64,000 nucleotides of DNA. Source: JAJFJD01 sp965228975. Its GTDB lineage: Bacteria; Pseudomonadota; Alphaproteobacteria; UBA8366. The position numbers were made by a program, and so were the translations under genes. This document shows positions 61,168 to 64,000 of this stretch, piece after piece (the stretch's first letter is position 1; each line of letters begins with the position of its first letter). Below the pieces are notes generated by a model. The model made no database searches. It saw only the letters and a list, made by a program, of their open reading frames with translations, and was not told where the DNA came from. The stretch lies in NCBI GenBank assembly GCA_965228975.1, contig OZ245851.1:2976001-3040000 (forward strand), in the 5' to 3' direction.

Positions 61168-62634
61168 TCAGGGCAACGGTTCGTCGGTCCATTCGTCGCC
61201 GGTCACTTCCGGCGTATCGAAGGCCAGCAACCGGTCGTAATGATGGTCGATGTCCTCGGCCAGGAAGGCGGAGGCGATTCCTTGTGCGAACCGGGTGGCC
61301 CCTTGCGTCACCGCGGGAATGTCGCCGGTCAGCTTGCTGTGGCTCAGGGTCGCCGCGTAGTTCATGCAATGCAGCCGGTCGAGCCCCGGCGTCGCGCCGG
61401 CGCGGCGTTCGCGGAACTCGAATATCGGGCCGAGATACGGTGCGCTGGCGAGCGCGGCGTCCTGCTCCGACGGCGGCGGTACGAAGGCGTCCGCCCAAGT
61501 CAAAATGTTGTTCGCGAAAGCCGCAATTTCCGGCCGGCGCGTCGGATCGAACTGAAAGCCGGTACCGAAAATTACGAAATCGCAAGCATAGGTCCCACGC
61601 GGCGTCTCGATCACCACCTCGTCGCCCGATTCCGTCATGGATCGGATCGGGCATCCGGTATGCAAATGCCCGTTGGGGAAGTCGGTCACGCGGCGAATCG
61701 ACGTGCCCGGCGGCGGCGTCTGGCAGGTGTCGTTGTAATGCAGCAAGCGCCACTTCCAGGCGTCGGGCAACGAGTACCAGCCGTGCACGATACCGGGACT
61801 GCCGATGCCCGTCAGCTTATTGATCCGCGGGATGTCCGGCCGGCGGCACAACACGCGAACCTCGGCGGCACCGCTTTCCAACGCCACCGCGGCATTGTCG
61901 AAAGCGGACGCCCCGGCGCCGATCACCGCGACCCGCTTGCCGGCGAGCGCGTCGAAATCGATGTCCTCGTTGCTATGCGCCCGGCGCGCGGGATCGATAT
62001 TGTCCGCCTCGGGCGGCAGGCTTTCCCCGCCCAATCCGTCCCGCCCGGTGGCCAACGCGACCCGGCGTGCGCCGATGACCTTCGCACCCTCCGGACCCGC
62101 TGTATCGAGAAGGAAACGGCCGCCCTCCCACCGGACGGACTCGACATGCACTTCGTTGCGCACCGGCAGGTCCAGAACCCTACGGTACCAACGCAGGTAA
62201 TCCATCCACATGACGCGGGGAATCTTGCCGAGGGCATCCCAGGCGGCATCGCCATACTGCGCGACATACCAGGCCCGGAAGGTCAGCGATCCGATGCCCA
62301 TGGCCGGGCCGAGCAAGATCTTCGGCGAACGGAGCGTGCGCATTCGCGCGGTGGTCACCCACGGCCCTTCGTGCCCCATCGGCGCGGCGTCCAGACACAC
62401 GGTGTTTTGGATGCCCTCACGCTGCAGGGCCACGGCGATCGCCAGCCCGACCATACCCGCGCCGATGGTCACCACGTCGAAGGTTTCGTCTTCGCCCGAC
62501 GGGGCAAGCGGTTTCACCCAATTCTTGGCGGGATAGTTCAGGTAGGAAAGGTCGCGCCGGAGCTGCGCCTCCAGCGCAACGAGTGAGTCGTGGTCGACAG
62601 CGGCGTCCTCCGCCGGCGATTGGCCGTCATGCAT
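61168..62634 (-). CDS. FAD/NAD(P)-dependent monooxygenase-like oxidoreductase
   Basis: A 488-residue flavoprotein with two dinucleotide-binding motifs: VVTIGAGMVGLAIAVALQ near residue 55 for FAD and RVAVIGAGASAFDNAAVAL in the middle for NADPH. A later FVIFGTGFQFDPTRRPE is the third glycine motif of flavin monooxygenase-like proteins. It probably N-, S- or Baeyer-Villiger-oxidises a small substrate in the cytoplasm. Specific class motifs are not clear enough to name one. The gene is alone, between the selenoprotein and the gamma-glutamyltransferase on the same strand. Confidence 0.76.
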   Translation of the reverse strand: MHDGQSPAEDAAVDHDSLVALEAQLRRDLSYLNYPAKNWVKPLAPSGEDETFDVVTIGAGMVGLAIAVALQREGIQNTVCLDAAPMGHEGPWVTTARMRTLRSPKILLGPAMGIGSLTFRAWYVAQYGDAAWDALGKIPRVMWMDYLRWYRRVLDLPVRNEVHVESVRWEGGRFLLDTAGPEGAKVIGARRVALATGRDGLGGESLPPEADNIDPARRAHSNEDIDFDALAGKRVAVIGAGASAFDNAAVALESGAAEVRVLCRRPDIPRINKLTGIGSPGIVHGWYSLPDAWKWRLLHYNDTCQTPPPGTSIRRVTDFPNGHLHTGCPIRSMTESGDEVVIETPRGTYACDFVIFGTGFQFDPTRRPEIAAFANNILTWADAFVPPPSEQDAALASAPYLGPIFEFRERRAGATPGLDRLHCMNYAATLSHSKLTGDIPAVTQGATRFAQGIASAFLAEDIDHHYDRLLAFDTPEVTGDEWTDEPLP

Positions 62635-62747
62635 CGTGCGTAATCATCCCGTCGGGCAACCCCGTTCATCGTTACGCCTCGTTAGCAGGATACCGCGCCG
62701 AACCGGCTTGTCACGGATTTGCTGCCGGATCGACAAGAGGTGATTCG

Positions 62748-64000
62748 CTAAAAAGCCGCCACGCAGCCGTCGCCGCGCGGATCGGCCGCCCCTTCCATCC
62801 GCCCGTCGGGATGACGCACGATCGCCCCGGCATGGCCCATCACCTCATCGAACGGACCGATGACGTCGAGGTCATGTCCTGCCTCGCGCAAGCGGTCGAT
62901 CACCGACACGTCGAACCGGTTCTCGATACGCAGGTTGGCCGTCTCCGCACCCCAGGTCCGGCCCAACAGCCAGCGCGGCGCGGTCACCGCCCGTTGCAGT
63001 TCCTGGCCGTGCAGGACATGGCGCGAGAACACCATCGCCTGCGTTTGCGGTTGCCCCTCGCCGCCCATCGTGCCGTAAGCCATCACCCGTCCGTCGCCGA
63101 GCTGCGCCAGCGCAGGCTGGATCGTGTGGAAGGGCCGCCGGCGCGGACGCAGATGGTTGTGATGCGCCGGGTCCAGGCTGAAACTGGTGCCGCGGTTCTG
63201 CCAGGTGATGCCGGTCTCGTCGAGCACCGTGCCCGACCCGAACTCCCAATAGATGCTCTGGATGAAACTGACCATCCGGCCTTGGCCGTCGGCCGCGCTG
63301 AGCCACACCGTATCGCCGCCCGGCGTCTTATCGGGCCACGGTGCGGCGACGGTGCGGTCGACATCGGCCGCGATGCCGTTCAAGGTCGCGTCCGTCAGGA
63401 AGGTCGCCGGATCGTCGGCCATATAGTCCGGATCGGTGACATAGCGGTCTCGGATTCGGAACACGCCCTTGGTCGCCTCGACCAATCCATGCACATAATC
63501 GAAGCCGTCCGCTTCGGAAATTCCTAGCCGCGCATAAACGCCGAGCAGCATCAAGGACGCCAGTCCTTGGGTCGGCGGCGGCATGTTGTAGATCGAGTGT
63601 CCGCCCGCCTGCACCGACAACGGCGGCAGGCGCAAAGCCCTGTGGCGCTGCAGGTCCTCAAGGGCGACCGGGCTGCCCGCGCGCGACAAATCCGCCGCGA
63701 TCGCATTCGATAATGCACCGCGATAGAAATCGCCCAGCCCGTTTGCCGCTAGCGTCTTCAGCGTGGCCGCCATGCGCGGCTGCTTGAACCGCGCGCCGCG
63801 CGCGGGTGGCTTGCCGTCTAAGAGATACGTGCCGGCGAATCCCGGCGCGTCTTCCAGTTCCGTTCGTTTCGCGCGCGTATTGTCGGCCTGGGTGTTGGTG
63901 ACCGCGATCCCGTCCCTGGCATAGAACACCGCATCCTCCAACAACCGCGCGAGCGGCAGCGTGCCGCCCCACTCGGCGCTGACCCGCAATGCCTCTTCCC
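62748..64000 (-). CDS. Gamma-glutamyltransferase family protein, N-terminus beyond the right edge
   Basis: About 417 codons of a gene that enters from the right edge; the frame is open to base 64000. It matches the Ntn-hydrolase gamma-glutamyltransferase family. The large-subunit end has YNMPPPTQGLASLMLLG. The autoprocessing Thr, which becomes the small-subunit N-terminus, is in PGGDTVWLSAADGQGRMVSF. Then come FGSGTVLDETGI and GTMGGEGQPQTQ. Members cleave gamma-glutamyl bonds, or in cephalosporin-acylase-like members other amides, usually in the periplasm. The signal peptide and first part are not visible. Confidence 0.85.
   Translation of the reverse strand, partial: EEALRVSAEWGGTLPLARLLEDAVFYARDGIAVTNTQADNTRAKRTELEDAPGFAGTYLLDGKPPARGARFKQPRMAATLKTLAANGLGDFYRGALSNAIAADLSRAGSPVALEDLQRHRALRLPPLSVQAGGHSIYNMPPPTQGLASLMLLGVYARLGISEADGFDYVHGLVEATKGVFRIRDRYVTDPDYMADDPATFLTDATLNGIAADVDRTVAAPWPDKTPGGDTVWLSAADGQGRMVSFIQSIYWEFGSGTVLDETGITWQNRGTSFSLDPAHHNHLRPRRRPFHTIQPALAQLGDGRVMAYGTMGGEGQPQTQAMVFSRHVLHGQELQRAVTAPRWLLGRTWGAETANLRIENRFDVSVIDRLREAGHDLDVIGPFDEVMGHAGAIVRHPDGRMEGAADPRGDGCVAAF

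Noticed and set aside
1..64000. tRNA or rRNA genes, CRISPR arrays, prophage or transposase genes.
   Set aside because: None was recognised on either strand; the window looks like ordinary chromosome with catabolic islands.

Overview
The window is GC-rich, about 60-65% by eye, and gene-dense, with AT-rich pockets only at promoters. Gene content suggests an alphaproteobacterium, most likely of the Rhodospirillales type: a UbiD/UbiX pair, a Zur-ZnuABC zinc locus with alphaproteobacterial layout, tripartite tricarboxylate (TTT) transport, an NAD-linked molybdenum/tungsten formate dehydrogenase, and many CoA-transferase and TauD-type genes. That placement is inference from family content; no rRNA or tRNA gene is present.

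Left part (1-13.9 kb): the start of ubiX and all of ubiD, msrA, hutF, a small acidic protein, a universal stress protein, a ribokinase and a large FecR/RTX surface protein. A zinc locus follows: znuA leftward and zur-znuC-znuB rightward around two Zur-box palindromes. A remnant of a His-tailed outer-membrane-like protein lies just past znuA. DUF983, an ABM-domain protein and a parvulin complete this part.

Middle part (14-31 kb) is catabolic: an acyl-CoA dehydrogenase/CaiB/TauD operon, an enoyl-CoA hydratase, a CoxMSL-like molybdenum hydroxylase with an amidohydrolase, MmgE/PrpD and an AhpD-like protein. There are three close TauD paralogues plus one classical TauD. Inside it sits a tandem pair of secreted Arg-rich proteins whose 100-bp upstream regions are duplicated in register.

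31-44 kb holds a haloalkane-dehalogenase-like hydrolase, a CopA copper ATPase behind a CueR-like promoter, an ECF sigma/anti-sigma pair, a PRC-barrel protein, a 56-aa secreted protein, a LuxR protein with a degenerate receiver, an ABC exporter (ATPase, FtsX permease, HlyD adaptor) and a queuosine-precursor transporter.

44.2-60.5 kb reads as one oxalate-catabolism island. Leftward it carries a succinyl-CoA-ligase-like pair and a two-subunit NAD formate dehydrogenase. Rightward it carries a TTT transporter, an FCD-type GntR regulator, oxalyl-CoA decarboxylase, formyl-CoA transferase and a fused ADP-forming acyl-CoA ligase. A perfect 12-bp-arm palindrome precedes the regulator, and 11 bp of it recurs in the divergent transporter promoter. 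In the proposed scheme oxalate is imported, activated by Frc, decarboxylated by Oxc, and formate is oxidised to CO2 with NADH; the two CoA ligases may prime the cycle or recover ATP.

The most striking single gene is at 60607-61059. It encodes a BCP-type peroxiredoxin whose catalytic cysteine codon is an in-frame TGA, followed by a hairpin at SECIS distance, so it is probably a selenoprotein that ordinary gene calling splits. A flavin monooxygenase-like gene and a truncated gamma-glutamyltransferase close the window.
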